Below, piece by piece: positions 33,491-44,260 of a DNA stretch of 64,000 nt (its first letter is position 1; each line of letters begins with the position of its first letter). The DNA is taken from contig NC_092808.1 of NCBI RefSeq assembly GCF_040954645.1, positions 115,236,049 to 115,300,048 on the forward strand. The letters run 5' to 3'. The position numbers and the translations under genes were made by a program. The notes below the pieces were generated by a model, which ran no database searches, was not told the origin of the DNA, and saw only the letters and a list, made by a program, of their open reading frames with translations. The DNA comes from Diabrotica undecimpunctata (Eukaryota; Arthropoda; Insecta; Coleoptera; Chrysomelidae).

Positions 33491-33835
33491 CAAAATAGCT
33501 GCATACATGGACTTTAAGGATATGAATGTTTTCCTGCTTATCTATAAATTAATTCCAGGGGCTTGGGTTATTTAAGTATTATTTTTGATGCTTTAAGTAT
33601 ATTGAAAAAAATATTTCTCTGTTTTACTACTCGTAAAAATTAATAATTTTTGAGTGGGTTTCTTGAAACTATATGTCTTATATCTTTAAGGACTTTATCA
33701 TTTAGTAATCCTGGATATTTATAAACTAGTGTCATTAGGGTACCATAAGTTAATTTTATTATTTTGAAACTTGATTCAATTGGAATTGTTTTACTTTAAG
33801 TTGGCTAACTTTTAACACCAGGTTATATTTAGGAT
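33490..33835 (-). pseudogene. Decayed pieces of the 189-aa gene, mirror orientation
   Basis: Just upstream (minus) of the broken PPP1R15-like copy, a frame with a stop still shows RYQGLFNGQL, matching RYPGLFNGQI of the intact gene. A second piece near 33720-33670 reads LTYGTLMTLVYKYPGLLND. These look like two partial duplicates of the 3' end of the 189-aa gene. Confidence 0.65.
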
Positions 33836-33837
33836 GA

Positions 33838-34181
33838 GAAGCTTATGCAAATTAGGGAGCATGACCCCTGGTATGGCAAATTAGGGATAGCTGTATGCAA
33901 GTTAGGGACAGGTGTATGCAAATTAGGGGGCACATTCAAATTATTGACAGCTGTATGCAAATTAGGGAGTACATTCAAATTAGGGACAGGTGTATGCAAA
34001 TTAGGGAGCACATTCAAATTAGGGACAGGTGTATGCAAGTTAGGGAGCACATGCAAATTAGGGCAGGTGTATGCAAATTAGGGACAGGTGTATGCAAATT
34101 AGGGACAGGTGTATGCAAATTAGGGACAGCTGTATGCAGGTGCTCCGTGCTCCTCTGCTCCTACGCTATTTCCTCCCTACT
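33838..34181. repeat. Polinton right terminal inverted repeat with octamer array
   Basis: Units such as TATGCAAATTAGGGACAGGTG repeat toward the tip. I count eight exact ATGCAAAT octamers, the same number as on the left. The outermost 43 bp are the exact complement of the left tip. Confidence 0.9.
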
Positions 34182-34187
34182 TGTCTG
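34182..34187. repeat. Polinton target-site duplication, right copy
   Basis: TGTCTG directly after the right terminus, identical to 20901-20906. Confidence 0.95.
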
Positions 34188-36170
34188 GAAGCACACATTG
34201 GTTGAATCTCTTCTTTTTCAAATAATTTCACATGTTGCTCTTGAAGATGTCTGATAGAACTCCATATGCGACCCATGCTAACGTGATTATTCATTGCAAT
34301 CAAGCAGTTTGGTTGTCCCTGGCAATTTGGATTTCATTACCTAAGTATTTATATTTATGAACTAATTCTATTACATTGCAGTCGACTTTTGGATTTTCGC
34401 TTGGTACCAGATTTGTCATGTATTGTGTCTTTCCAAAATTTATGTTCAAAACAACTTCATTACAAGCGGCAGTTAACTCAGTAAGCATAGTTCCAATCTT
34501 TTTTAAGTTGTCTGTTATCAGAACAATGTCGTCTGCAAACACAAACACAATGGATTTTTCTATAATCCCTTTTATGCAATGGATGTGGTCCTTAATGCCA
34601 AAGTTTTTCCTAAAACCTGCCTGTTACCTAGATTGGTAAAAATCTAATTTTGTTTCTATAGAGCGTTTCACGTTAAGAAAATAACATTGCGGAGATAGGG
34701 CCATGTATTTCTTATGGACGATAGAAGCGCAGCGATGCCACGATGAACGAAGACAAGCACGATTCAGGGTTGTAAATAATTTGTATTTTCGTTTTCACAG
34801 ACATGAATTAAATTAATGTTTTTTAACGTAATTTACCAAAAGTGCCCATTCGAAACAAGAGATGAAAAGTAGGGAAAATGATTTTAATTAAATAAATAGT
34901 ATTTACAAAAGATAATTTTATTTTATCTTATTTTAATTATAGTAACGACAGTTTATTTGTTTTTCGGTAAGAATATCATATACCATGAATCATAGAAATG
35001 AGTAGAAAATATTGCTTAGTTAAATCATCCACTTTGCCGGCTATTAAAGATTTAAAAGCAAATAAACAGACCACTTGGAATGCATATATCTAATTACTAA
35101 TTGCAACTTAAAATAATACGGTGTACGTATGTCAGCGATTTTATGTCGTTCTCTGAGACTACATAATGATAATAAGGCTTTGTGGTTCTTCAGTTGTTAT
35201 TCTGACTTTACAGTTAAATGTTAATTGAAAATGGAAATTCGAAAAATATATCGACAATCTAGTAAACCGCATGCCTGAGAGTTTTGGCAACACTGATCTC
35301 CATAAGCCTAATGTTATTTTCTTAACGTGGAACGCTGTATAGTCTATTTGTGTCTAAGTGTTCTTCAAATGCATTTATATTATTAGTCTCTGTTCAGGTA
35401 GGTGTAGAATTCTTTTTGATCATGCGGTATCTCTATTTCCCAAGATCTATTTCTATCAAAGCTTTTACCATCCTGTGGGCGCTACCTGTTAGAAACTGGT
35501 TCAGGACTGTAACATCTTGAAAAATTTGCCTCTTGTCAGTGATCATAACATCGATCTCGTTCCTGTTTTTTCATTCGGACTCGGCCACGTCCATCTCCCA
35601 TGGTTTTTTTTTTGTAGAAGAAGCTGTTTATTTGGAATAGATTTTTTTCAATCAGGAAGCTAAGTAGTAAACTTTCACTGCACTTTTTCCTGTTTCCCAA
35701 ACCAAATTTTCCCATTGCTGTTTCTGTCTTATCTGCCTTTTTCACCGTTTAAGCGTTGAAGTCACCACATATTATGGTAAAGTGCGTGTGTTTGTATTGT
35801 TTAGGGCTAAAGTAATCTCATCGTAGAATTCTTCTATTTCATAGTCAGCATAGACACTTGTTGGGGCATACATTTGTACGATTTTTAAACCTCTAGTAGA
35901 GAAATTTGTTACTGACATAATGCTGTGCTCGTGTGTTCTGTGTACGAATAAACGGCTCCTATTGTTTCAGTTTCACTACCGACCTGATAAAACAAGTGAC
36001 CCGATTTCAGTTTTTTCATGCTGTCCCTTCGTTGTTTTACCTCGCTAAATGCATGCCTATATCCCTATGGTTTTTTCTTCTGTTGCTAGAGATCTAGCAT
36101 TATATTTAGCGACATTGTGTTTTAAGGGTTGTCTTTAAGTTTGGTATAATTACCTTTTAGAATCTTGTTT
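34188..36170 (-). mobile_element. LINE (RTE-like) with endonuclease and RT parts, rearranged; upstream half of the Polinton target
   Basis: On minus, the endonuclease part comes first (near 35760-35400: KKADKTETAMGKFGLGNRKK, then LLLSFLIEKNLFQINSFF). A MITE at 34661-35337 follows, then TKLDFYQSR and the RT core FVFADDIVLITDNLKKIGTM (34548), with VHKYKYLGNEIQIA after it. Large parts of RT are missing between these blocks, so this copy was internally deleted as well. The minus-strand frame near 34188 continues into 20906-20659 across the Polinton. Confidence 0.8.
34661..35337. mobile_element. MITE with ~30-bp inverted ends and TATA duplication
   Basis: Left end GAGCGTTTCACGTTAAGAAA; the right end is the complement with two mismatches, sharing 'cacgttaagaaaataacatt'. 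TATA flanks both sides (34657-34660 and 35338-35341). LINE coding sequence continues on either side. No coding capacity. A TA-targeting (Tc1/mariner-like) origin is possible. Confidence 0.8.
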
Positions 36171-36470
36171 TATATACAATAGACAAAAGGTTAAGCGCAT
36201 GTTCATTTCAGTAAAATAACAATATTGCGTTGTTATTTTACCGTGAATGATAAGGAAAATTTTTGAATATAACTGTTATTTTGTCGTCTGCATGCAGGAG
36301 TGGCACAACTCAAAAACTGGTAAGTTTAAGCAACTCGTGATTAAAGTTTGGTCATTAATTTTATTAAATTTATTTTATTTCTAGTATAAGTAAGGATCGT
36401 TATCAAAAAACATTTTTGATAACAATCATAATTATATATTATATTATATATATATATATCACTCACCATT
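36171..36470. other. No gene seen
   Basis: AT-rich; a small hairpin with arms AAAATAACAA / TTGTTATTTT lies at about 36214-36240, and a short TA tract at 36435-36460. Confidence 0.5.
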
Positions 36471-36800
36471 GCATTCCAAAGCAAATTATTCCAGGCAATG
36501 GTACAGAACTAAAAAATTCCGTCATTAAAGACTTATTAGCATTGCCCAAGATACAAATCCACTTTACCGCCTCCCAGCATCCAGAATCAAATGGTACAGC
36601 TAAAAGATTTCATTCAACTATTATGGAATATGTTGCTGAACAATCAAAATGAGTATAATACTGACCCAATAGAACAAAAAGTAAATTATGCATTATTGGT
36701 AACTGTAGTATATTAGTATATTATTAGTATATTAATACCGAAGTATAAAAAATACTACCGAGAACATTCACCTTTCAAATGTAAAACGACCTAAACGGAA
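36471..36800 (+). mobile_element. LTR-retroelement integrase fragment (Ty3/gypsy, errantivirus-like)
   Basis: Frame 36416-36652 includes NGTELKNSVIKDLLALPKIQ, then FTASQHPESNGTAKRFHST. This is the second half of a retroviral-type integrase core with the 'HPESNG...RFH' block holding the catalytic glutamate region (here changed to K before RF). Downstream frames to about 36800 are broken. Together with the fragment at 36960-38560 it belongs to a decayed gypsy-type element. Confidence 0.7.
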
Positions 36801-37100
36801 AACTTATATTTTTTCAAGTTCGTCACTATCGGACATACAACAGCCGAAACATACAATATCCAAACTCCAAAAATCTATTATAGTCATACATTTGTATAAG
36901 CATATTTATAGTTTAAAACCATTTGTAAGTAACTATGAAAACTAAACTTGTAATTCGAATATCTTTAACATTAGATCGCTATTAGAAAAATATTAGAAAA
37001 TAGCATTTCCAATAGGGAATTTTTAGATCAGAGACCTACAATTTTATTAATAGTATCCAAAATGGCATACAAGAGAAATTTGACCATCTAAATATTCATA

Positions 37101-38381
37101 ACGTATGGTCCTAAAGTTTTGGGAAAAATTTCACCTGGTCTGATTGAGAAGCAAAATGCATTTAACAAAGAAGGCCATAGAATTGAAATGTCATCAGTTA
37201 TTGACATTCAATAAACAAATCAGAATATTTTGGTTTGTGCTCTGCAAAATGTCTTATAAAATTGATATTCATCGAGGTGTTTATAATATGGTTGGGCGAA
37301 TGTCGAAACGAGATATTGTTAATATTTATCGAGATCAAAACATAAGCAAATCGACAATTTATCGCACAATCAGAGAATGTGAAGAAGGGATACCATGTGT
37401 TAACTTGCTTAAAAGTGGCCGACCGCGGATTTTGAACCATATAAGAGAGACATGACTGATTGAAGCAGCTAAGAACAAAATTGGGGTCTCACAGCGAAAA
37501 CTGGCCAGAAGATTTCTTGTTGGAAAGACTGCAGTATACAGGACCCTATCGAGTAACAATATTATCTACCGGAAAAGAAGGAAAGCTCCAAAATACACAG
37601 AGGATCAATTAGAGAGAATTTCGAGATGTTGCCGCGCGTTAAGGCGAGTGCATTTCGTCAACAAGTTGATCGTGATGGACGATGAAAAATATTTTACTTT
37701 GTCCAACTCTGAGATGAAGGGTAACGATGGGTTTTACACGAACAATTACAAAAATGTACCTGATGAAATAAAATTCAAAAGTAAGAAAAAATTTTAGGAC
37801 AAAATTTTTGTATGGTGTGCAATTTCTGAGGCTGGCTTTATCTCACAGCCCTACATTGGTGTTATTCGAGGCGAAGCCTTAAACGCAAATATTTATATTT
37901 AAAGATGTCTCTCTAAATTGCTTCAGTTTGTGAACACACATCATGCAAATGATCAAATAGTCTTTTGGCCAGATCTTGCTTCATGTCATTACGCGAGGAT
38001 CACAAGGGACTGGTACGAAACTAACAACATTACTTTTGTACCGAAAGCAGACAATCCCCCCAACCTACCTCAGGCTCGTCCAATTGAAGAGTTCCGGAAA
38101 GTCTATAATAATGGATGGGAAGCACAAAATCAGGAACAGTTAAGACGCCGCATATATACAAAAATTAGAGAAATTGACGCCGAGGTCGCCAAAGGATGGT
38201 GCAACGTGTCAGTGGAATTATTAGGCAAATCGAAAATAATGGTCTCTTGTCTGTATTTGAATTTTAATTTATAATAAGGATAGTTAAGTTAAATTGTTGA
38301 ATAATTTAATAAAAATATAAGATTATTGTGGTCAGAGTAATATGCATTTGAAATTTTTCGCAAAACTTTAGGACCATACGT
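37101..38381 (+). mobile_element. Tc1/mariner element with DD37E spacing, 1281 bp, full length but dead
   Basis: Inverted ends start ACGTATGGTCCTAAAGTTTT at 37101 and mirror that at 38381, with about one mismatch in 30. TA flanks each side (37099-37100, 38382-38383). It carries one transposase reading frame with stops, so it is a complete but inactive copy. It inserted into the envelope fragment of an LTR element. Confidence 0.9.
37249..38274 (+). pseudogene. DD37E mariner transposase, several stops
   Basis: It reads MSYKIDIHRGVYNMVGRMSK from 37249, an HTH region (STIYRTIRECEEG), then a stop at 37453. The next region is KLARRFLVGKTAVYRTLSSN and a catalytic VMDDEKYF. Further stops fall near 37795 and 37900. 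The last frame has FWPDLASCHYA (second D) and NLPQARPIEEFRKV (E). I count 37 residues between the second D and the E. Mosquito-type ITm elements share this spacing. Normal length would be about 340 residues. Confidence 0.8.
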
Positions 38382-38569
38382 TATTAGTTTAACAAGGAAG
38401 AAAAGAGGTTTGATGAGTTTGGTTTAATATTAAAAGCACTTACAGGAAAGTTGGATGCTGAAGATGGCGAAAAGATAAATTCAATACTACAACACTTGAA
38501 AGCTAACCAAATAAAATTAGAAAATCCTATACTTAATCAGTGTTCATTAAGTCAACAAATCGATCATTA

Positions 38570-38835
38570 TCATCATCATGATCCAGCCTTCTGCGTCCAA
38601 AGTTGAACATAGTTCTCCCTTAATTTCTTCCAGTTCTGTCGGTTTTGAGCCTCATGAAGCCAATTCTCAGAGATTCTTTTGACGTCGTCTGTCCGTCGTG
38701 TAGGTGGTCTACCTCTGCTTCTTCTTCTGTCAGCTCGTGGTCTTCACACTGAAATTTTTTGGGCCCACCGCACGTCCGTCCTTCTGGCCGCATTGCCCAC
38801 CCAATTTTGGAATGTACAGAATGATTCACGCAAGT
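38570..38835 (-). mobile_element. LINE (RTE-like) 3' end fragment
   Basis: Minus-strand sequence closely matches the 3' tail at 20500-20700, with phrases such as 'ttctgcgtccaaagttgaac' and 'tagttctcccttaatttctt' on plus. Contains the C-terminal residues KIGWAMRPEGRT and HDGQTTSKESLRIGF in a broken frame. Confidence 0.75.
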
Positions 38836-38837
38836 CT

Positions 38838-39189
38838 AGCATCATCCCTATTTTTAATGAAACACCCTGTATAAGTTTATGTTTTTAAAAGCTACTTAAC
38901 AATCTGAGCTCAATTAACTATATGATGTAGCATCTATTATGAATAACACGATGAAATTTTGAAGTTATGTATAATTTTCGTCAAGAAATTAAAGACAACA
39001 CCTAATATATTATTACTTAGTTCAGAAGATTTATGTCTGTATTTATCTTATTGAAAAAATAACATTATTTACAGGGTGATACACTGATAATATATGACTA
39101 CATAATATACTTTTTTGAGATGAGGTTGTTTAGTAGCTTCTAAAAACATAAAAATATATAGGGTGTTTCATTAAAAATAAAGATGATGT
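38838..39189. mobile_element. Possible MITE with inverted 'TTTTTAATGAAACACCCTGTAT' type ends
   Basis: Left end near 38838 includes CCCTATTTTTAATGAAACAC and the right end near 39155-39189 is its approximate complement (AGGGTGTTTCATTAAAAATA). About 350 bp lie between. Another related end is at about 44905. No coding content. Confidence 0.5.
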
Positions 39190-39857
39190 AGGGGAGACCA
39201 GGTTTGGTTGTCATACGGGGTACGTTGACATTGTGCATTTAAATTACGCGCCGTTCATAGTAAAACATAGCGCGTCGACCTGTGCATGCACAAACCGTTG
39301 GCGCTTGTGTTGCCATACTTTCAGTCAAAGTTGTAACGTTATCCAGTGAATATAGTGCTGATTTGTGGTTTAACATTTGGTGAGTAATTTTTCGTTGTCG
39401 TACACTTTTTTAATATAATCTAAACTCGGACAAGAAAATGAAGACAGTGACTCATTTTTACTCATCATTTAATTTTGGTCAAAATACTGTCCAAGTGCAG
39501 TTTATAATATGAGATTTACAAGACCTAAACATCGACTGTAACCGCTTAAAAATCTTCTGATTGTCCTTCGTATCAACCGTGACATTAAGTAAAGTTAGCC
39601 AACTGTAGTGTCAACGACAGTACGCGTGTTACTTTTAATTAATTTGTTGCATATCAGATAACAGAAATAAAGTCATAAAATATATACATTCCATCAAATT
39701 CCATCAATCGGTGGCGTATCCGCATAGACATAAATATTTAGTATAATGTATACCCTTAGAATAATGGATTATGTAGATATTGTAAAATTCTTAAAAAATG
39801 AATTTACGTGGTTAATAAAGAATACAGTTGTCACCTTTATAGAACAATAGTCACTTA

Positions 39858-40525
39858 GACGTTAATAGCAAATATGGACTAAAAATTAACACTTCTAAAA
39901 CTGAAGTCATGATAATCAGCAAAGAAAGAATTGAGAGGTACAGTTTACCATCAACCAAAAAGTAGTAGAACGTGTGCCAAAACACACGTAGCTTGGCACT
40001 ACATTAAATGAGCAGTGGGACCACTCCCAAGAAATAAAAGCTCGAAGGGCAGCGTTCATTCAAATGTCCAAGCTGTTCAAATCACGCAGACTCCTCCGAT
40101 GTTATATATTCTGTTATATAGTCTTAGACTCTAACGGAAGCAACAACGAAGTGACTGGAAGCGTTCGAAATGTGGACATATAGAAGAATTCTTAAGATAT
40201 CATGGATGGACAAAATATCAAATGCCAAAATACTCCAAAAACTTAATAAAGAGAAGGAAATAATGTGCACGGTGAAAAGAAGAAAATTAGAATATTTCGG
40301 CCACATCACAAGAAATGAAACAAAATATAACCTGTTAAAATGCATTTTGCAGGGAAAGGTGAATGGTAAAAGAGGCGTCGGAAGAAGAAGAATATCTTGG
40401 CTTAAGAACTTGAGGACCTGGTTTGCGACATCCACTACAGGGCTTTTCAAGGCAGCAACTAATAAGATTATCATTGCCAGAATGATTGCAAACATTCGTA
40501 ACGGATAGGCACCAGAAGAAGAAGA
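39858..40525 (+). mobile_element. 5'-truncated LINE insertion with 9-bp target duplication
   Basis: AGTCACTTA flanks it at 39849-39857 and 40526-40534. The insert encodes an RT tail: KYGLKINTSKTEVMIISKER near 39870, then LEAFEMWTYRRILKISWMDK and KRRKLEYFGHITRNETKYNL, with GKRGVGRRRISWLKNLRTW after it. It ends in a (GAA)n tract, the usual 3' end of this LINE group. Confidence 0.9.
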
Positions 40526-40534
40526 AGTCACTTA

Positions 40535-41085
40535 TCTAATTTGAACCTATTGACTACTTACTATACATAGAGTGCGGTTACAATTTTTAAAATACTAATT
40601 TTTATAAACACATTGTTGTAGTATATCCAAAGTCAACTGAACCACGTAAGAACTAATAACTTTAAGATAAAATGACTCCAGTTTAGAGACAACCAATTTG
40701 TGAATTTTTTTGTAATTATAAAAGCCTTATGATGTTTTAACTTTCAGGATTTTTTATTTTGTTTCATGATTTTACTCAATAAAATCTTTAGTGTTTGCAG
40801 AACTAATCAATTAATCATAACTAAACCAACTTTTTAATAAATTCAGGAGGTACAGATAAAACCTCTCTAATTATCTTGTTTCCACACCACCCATGAGGTA
40901 AAGTTATTGTTGTGTTTTATTTTTATGTGGTGTCCCCAATATTCCTAATTCACAATGCAATATTCATCCAGAGTCTGTTTCTGACTAAGAAGACGAATCA
41001 AAATGAGATTGTGTTACTATAAGAGTAATAAGTTTTTTTCACAACACTGGTAAATGCGACTGGTTCAATTAATTTTTAAAGCACG
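40535..41085. other. Interior of the pogo-like element, no gene seen
   Basis: AT-rich sequence between two LINE insertions. No recognisable protein on either strand. Confidence 0.5.
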
Positions 41086-41094
41086 TATGTACCT

Positions 41095-41515
41095 CGTCTA
41101 TCTAGCTATGGAAAGCTCGAAACAGTATGGATGATAAAGGCATAATTTACAAAAGAGTCAGCCGACGAATAATTACATACGCGGCAGAAACACGACCTGA
41201 TACAGAAATGACATAAAGAATGCTAGAAACAGCAGAGATAAAAACCTTTAGAAAAATCGATGGTAAGACATTATGGGTTAGGGCTAGAAGTGCAGATATA
41301 CGTCGGATATGCAAGGTGGACAACATTAATAACTGGATAAAAAATAGGTAGAATGGAACGACTACATAAACTGAATGACAATAAATAGAGTAGTAAGGAC
41401 GGCCAGAGACGGTTACCCAATAGGAAGACGATCAGTGTGAAAACTACGAGAACGATGGAATGACTGGAGGCACATTTAAAAAACTGAGTCAAGTCTACAA
41501 AAAAGAAGAAGAAGA
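41095..41515 (+). mobile_element. 5'-truncated LINE insertion with 9-bp target duplication
   Basis: TATGTACCT flanks it at 41086-41094 and 41516-41524. In broken frames it encodes ADIRRICKVDNINNWIKNR and RTARDGYPIGRRSV, a C-terminal LINE tail, and ends in (GAA)n. Another family member than the insert at 39858, with the same 3' end style. Confidence 0.9.
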
Positions 41516-41972
41516 TATGTACCTCATAATTTTGCCGAGACCGTTTCATATACCGAAAATTCAACTTCTGTAAAACTGTTTTTAGGGTTTCAGGGCTCAT
41601 TGGAGGAATCATATCGTTTTCCACTAACTTGGCCTTAACTTTTTTGATCGTTGGAGGCTTATTTTCTAAAAAGAATGTATGCACAGTCCTCCGGATTAAA
41701 TTCATTTGCGTTTCGTTTAAATCGAGAGGTTTTCGTCCACGCTGGCGAGTTTTTGGCGCACTTAAAGTTTTTGTGATTTTTACTTCACGCACAATCCGCT
41801 CCACTGTCAAGGCTGACACCCCTGTTAAAATCGAACAGCGATCTACAGCTTCCATTGTAGGATGTGTTTTCTTAAGTCCATCATACACTTTCCACACGAT
41901 TTGTTTCTCAGCTTTTGAGAGTGGTTTGTGCCGGTGCGATTTTGTGGTACTTGCGCCAGCAGCTGCATCCAT
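41516..41972 (-). pseudogene. Tc1/mariner-superfamily transposase N-terminus (HTH part)
   Basis: The minus ATG at 41972 starts MDAAAGASTTKSHRHKPLSK. It is followed by an HTH pair (GVSALTVERIVREVK; PPMSPETLKTVLQKLNFRYM) joined by a basic RQRGRKPLDL linker with an 'IRRTVHTFF' helix. This is the DNA-binding half of a mariner-type transposase. The catalytic half is cut off by the LINE insertion at 41515 and is not found beyond it. It lies antisense to the pogo-like catalytic gene, so it is either a nested element or part of a two-gene arrangement. Confidence 0.65.
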
Positions 41973-42018
41973 TTTTATTTCTATAAAGACGAAAATATAC
42001 TCTAATTTTATTATTTAG

Positions 42019-42960
42019 TACATGTTTTAACTTCTGTATTAAACAATGTCAATGAAATGTCAATTAAAGTTTTTTTATTATTGAATGTCGCTTTATTACC
42101 CAGTAAACTTGAACAAAAATTGAAAGGACATAATGGACAATATTTCTTAGCTTAACTTAAATATGGCGATAAAAGTTTTTAACAGTATCCGGACACTTTT
42201 TCTTCCGTTCTATATATTTTTCGAAATTTTCTTAATAAAAAAAATTGAGAATACAATAATTAATTACTGACTTTTCGATTAAAAATCAAGTATTATGTAA
42301 TGGTTTTGCTTTATTACAATATAATAGTTAATTCTTGATTTTTTTATTAGACATCTAAGTCTTAATAGTTTTGTATTAAATTTTACAGTGCGTTTAATGT
42401 GTTACTTGTCATTTCATGATTTCATTTAAGATAAGAAGTACCTATGACAAATCAATAAATCTAAATTTCACAGCTAACTGTTTAATGTACTCACCTCTAA
42501 ATAACGAAATATATTTAAATATGTTTAACAACAATAATAGAATTCTATATCTACGAGTTTCCAGTGGAAACTTTCCACTATTCACTATAATATCGTATCA
42601 AAAATCACACACGCTCACTGTGCACTACAATACGCTACTGACACTCGCTAGATTTGCCAATTTGCAATCTATGCAAATGTATTAGTCACCGTCTTCAATA
42701 TCTTGTCCGAGCGTGGTATAAACATTTAAAGTTATTTTCTGTAGTGATGGTGTGAAAGTATATTGATAGCTCTTTAATCTGACGTAAACAAATTTACAGT
42801 TTATGAATTCGTAAACAAGTGTTAGCCATTTTAGTTGAAAAACCGTCATCGGGGTTGGTTGGCATTTTATGAATGGGGCAGGTTGTCACGTTGTGCCAAC
42901 CTGCCATGTATATCACTATGAAATCGAATTGTTTTTAACAAAAGTATTATCTAATTATTT
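42019..42960. other. Interior of pogo-like element, no gene seen
   Basis: AT-rich. The open frame at 42416-42685 has no motif. The N-terminal exon of the pogo-like transposase would be expected hereabouts but I cannot find it. Confidence 0.45.
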
Positions 42961-42965
42961 GCAGA

Positions 42966-44260
42966 CGTAGCCATGCGAATAAAAGAAAAACAGAGCGAGG
43001 AAAAACGCCTGCTGACCGAACGGGGTACCCTAGTGACACTGGCCATTGCTGTTACAGCGTTAGACAATTCAATTCCTCCATATTTCATATTTCCTAGGAA
43101 AAGCTATCGAGCGCACTTTGTTCGAAGTGGTCCACCTAGCAGTATAGATGATGCGAATCCCTCGGGTTGGATGACCGAGATACATTTTATAAAATTTGCA
43201 GAGCATTTTATACACAACGTAAGATGTTCAAAAGAAAAACCAGTGTTATGGTTGCTCGATAATCATAATTCTCATTTGTTAATAATTGCACTCGATAATT
43301 TCAAACAAAACGTTTCCATCTCATTGCAGCCATAAACTTCAGCCTTTAGAGTGAAGTGGTCCTCTAAAAAAATACATCAACACCGCTTGCGATTTATGGA
43401 TAACGAATAATCCGGGCCAAACAATGACCATATATGATATTCCAGCGGTGGTGAAGTCAGCTCTACCCAATGCAATTACTTCAAAGAATATTATGACTGG
43501 CTTTCCAGTATCTGGAATAAGTTCATTTAATTCGGATATATTCTCTCCTGAGGAGTTTATGCCTGCTTTTTTGCACTCATTGATCAATCTCGATCGATCT
43601 CGACTGGAACCAAATGAAGTTACTGTGCCAATTAACCATCCTCTTCCTGATTTAAATCTGTCTTTGGATCAGTGTGATCCGTCTCCACTCGTACCGACTC
43701 AAGTTACTCCGCCAACTCAGGTTAATTCACGTTCTATTCCTCCTACAATATCAACTACCAAATTATACTGTGCAGTATCAGCAACTACGCCTATATCATA
43801 TGTTAACGATACATCGGCTAAATCATTTTCTGATGTTGTCTCTGCCCTTCCAGCAATAATTTATTGATAAACTTAAGACCATTTCTTAAAGCTGGCAACA
43901 GAAAACCAAATACCAAACGTGGAAGAAAAAGACGTTCCACTGGAATTCTCACAGACACACCAATCAAAAAAGCTTTAGAATAGGAAAAAAGGCAGCACAG
44001 AATCGCAAAAAACTTTGCTTCCATTTCAACCAAAAAGGATGGTTGATAATGCCAAAAAAAATTTATTCAAGAGAAAAATAAAGGCGAAGCGTCTATTAAC
44101 AGTATTTTTAGATGACGAGTTTAGACCAGGATAATGTTTCTGTCTAGTTTGCATGGAGCCACATTCCAATAGTCGCCCTGGAGAACAGTGGATCGAATGC
44201 ACTGATGGCAATATTTTGCCATATAGATGTCAAAACTGCGATTGTGATGAATACTAACAG
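42966..44260 (+). pseudogene. pogo/Tigger-like transposase, catalytic part with C-terminal zinc motif
   Basis: An acceptor 'ttgcag' just upstream (42960-42965) suggests an exon start. ERGTLVTLAIAVTALDNSIP, then FIFPRKSY, NPSGWMTEIHFIKF and LLDNHNSHL (second catalytic D) are typical of DDE_1 (pogo/Tigger, also CENP-B-like). A frameshift near 43320 and a stop follow the KLQPLE position, where the third catalytic aspartate is replaced by E. The next frame (43424-43867) has TIYDIPAVVKSALPNAITSK and a Pro/Ser/Thr-rich tail. A broken C-terminal region ends in a CLVC...W-C...CQNC zinc motif near 44137-44250. The N-terminal DNA-binding exon is missing. Confidence 0.8.

Larger units (their letters stand above)
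20907..34181. mobile_element. Maverick/Polinton, 13,275 bp, ends intact, several genes broken
   Basis: The termini are exact inverted repeats for at least 43 bp: AGTAGGGAGGAAATAGCGTA at 20907 and its complement ending at 34181. Each is followed inward by arrays of short repeats, and a 6-bp TGTCTG duplication flanks both. Inside are polymerase B, retroviral-type integrase with chromodomain, packaging ATPase, adenain-like protease remnant, a phospholipase/hydrophobic capsid-associated protein, a DUF8207-type protein and small proteins. No frame of the length or content of a double jelly-roll major capsid protein is visible. It sits in a LINE within the intron of zinc-finger gene A. Breaks: stop in integrase; frameshifts in ATPase, polymerase, protease and one small gene; one internal deletion near 26690. 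Confidence 0.95.
36960..38570 (+). pseudogene. Errantivirus-type envelope fragment, split by a mariner insertion
   Basis: Sequence before 37099 and after 38384 belongs together and resembles the region around the basic cleavage site and fusion segment of F-like envelope proteins of insect gypsy elements. The downstream piece has a KALTGKLDAEDGEKI-type block followed by an LQHL...NQ helix. A frameshift separates the cleavage-site region from that block, the mariner at 37101-38381 splits it, and the rest of the gene is missing. Not functional. Confidence 0.55.

Noticed and set aside
33829..34254. Repetitive frames (NLNVLPNLHTPVP and VCKLGTGVCKLG types)
   Set aside because: Translations of the Polinton terminal tandem repeat; no independent coding signal.
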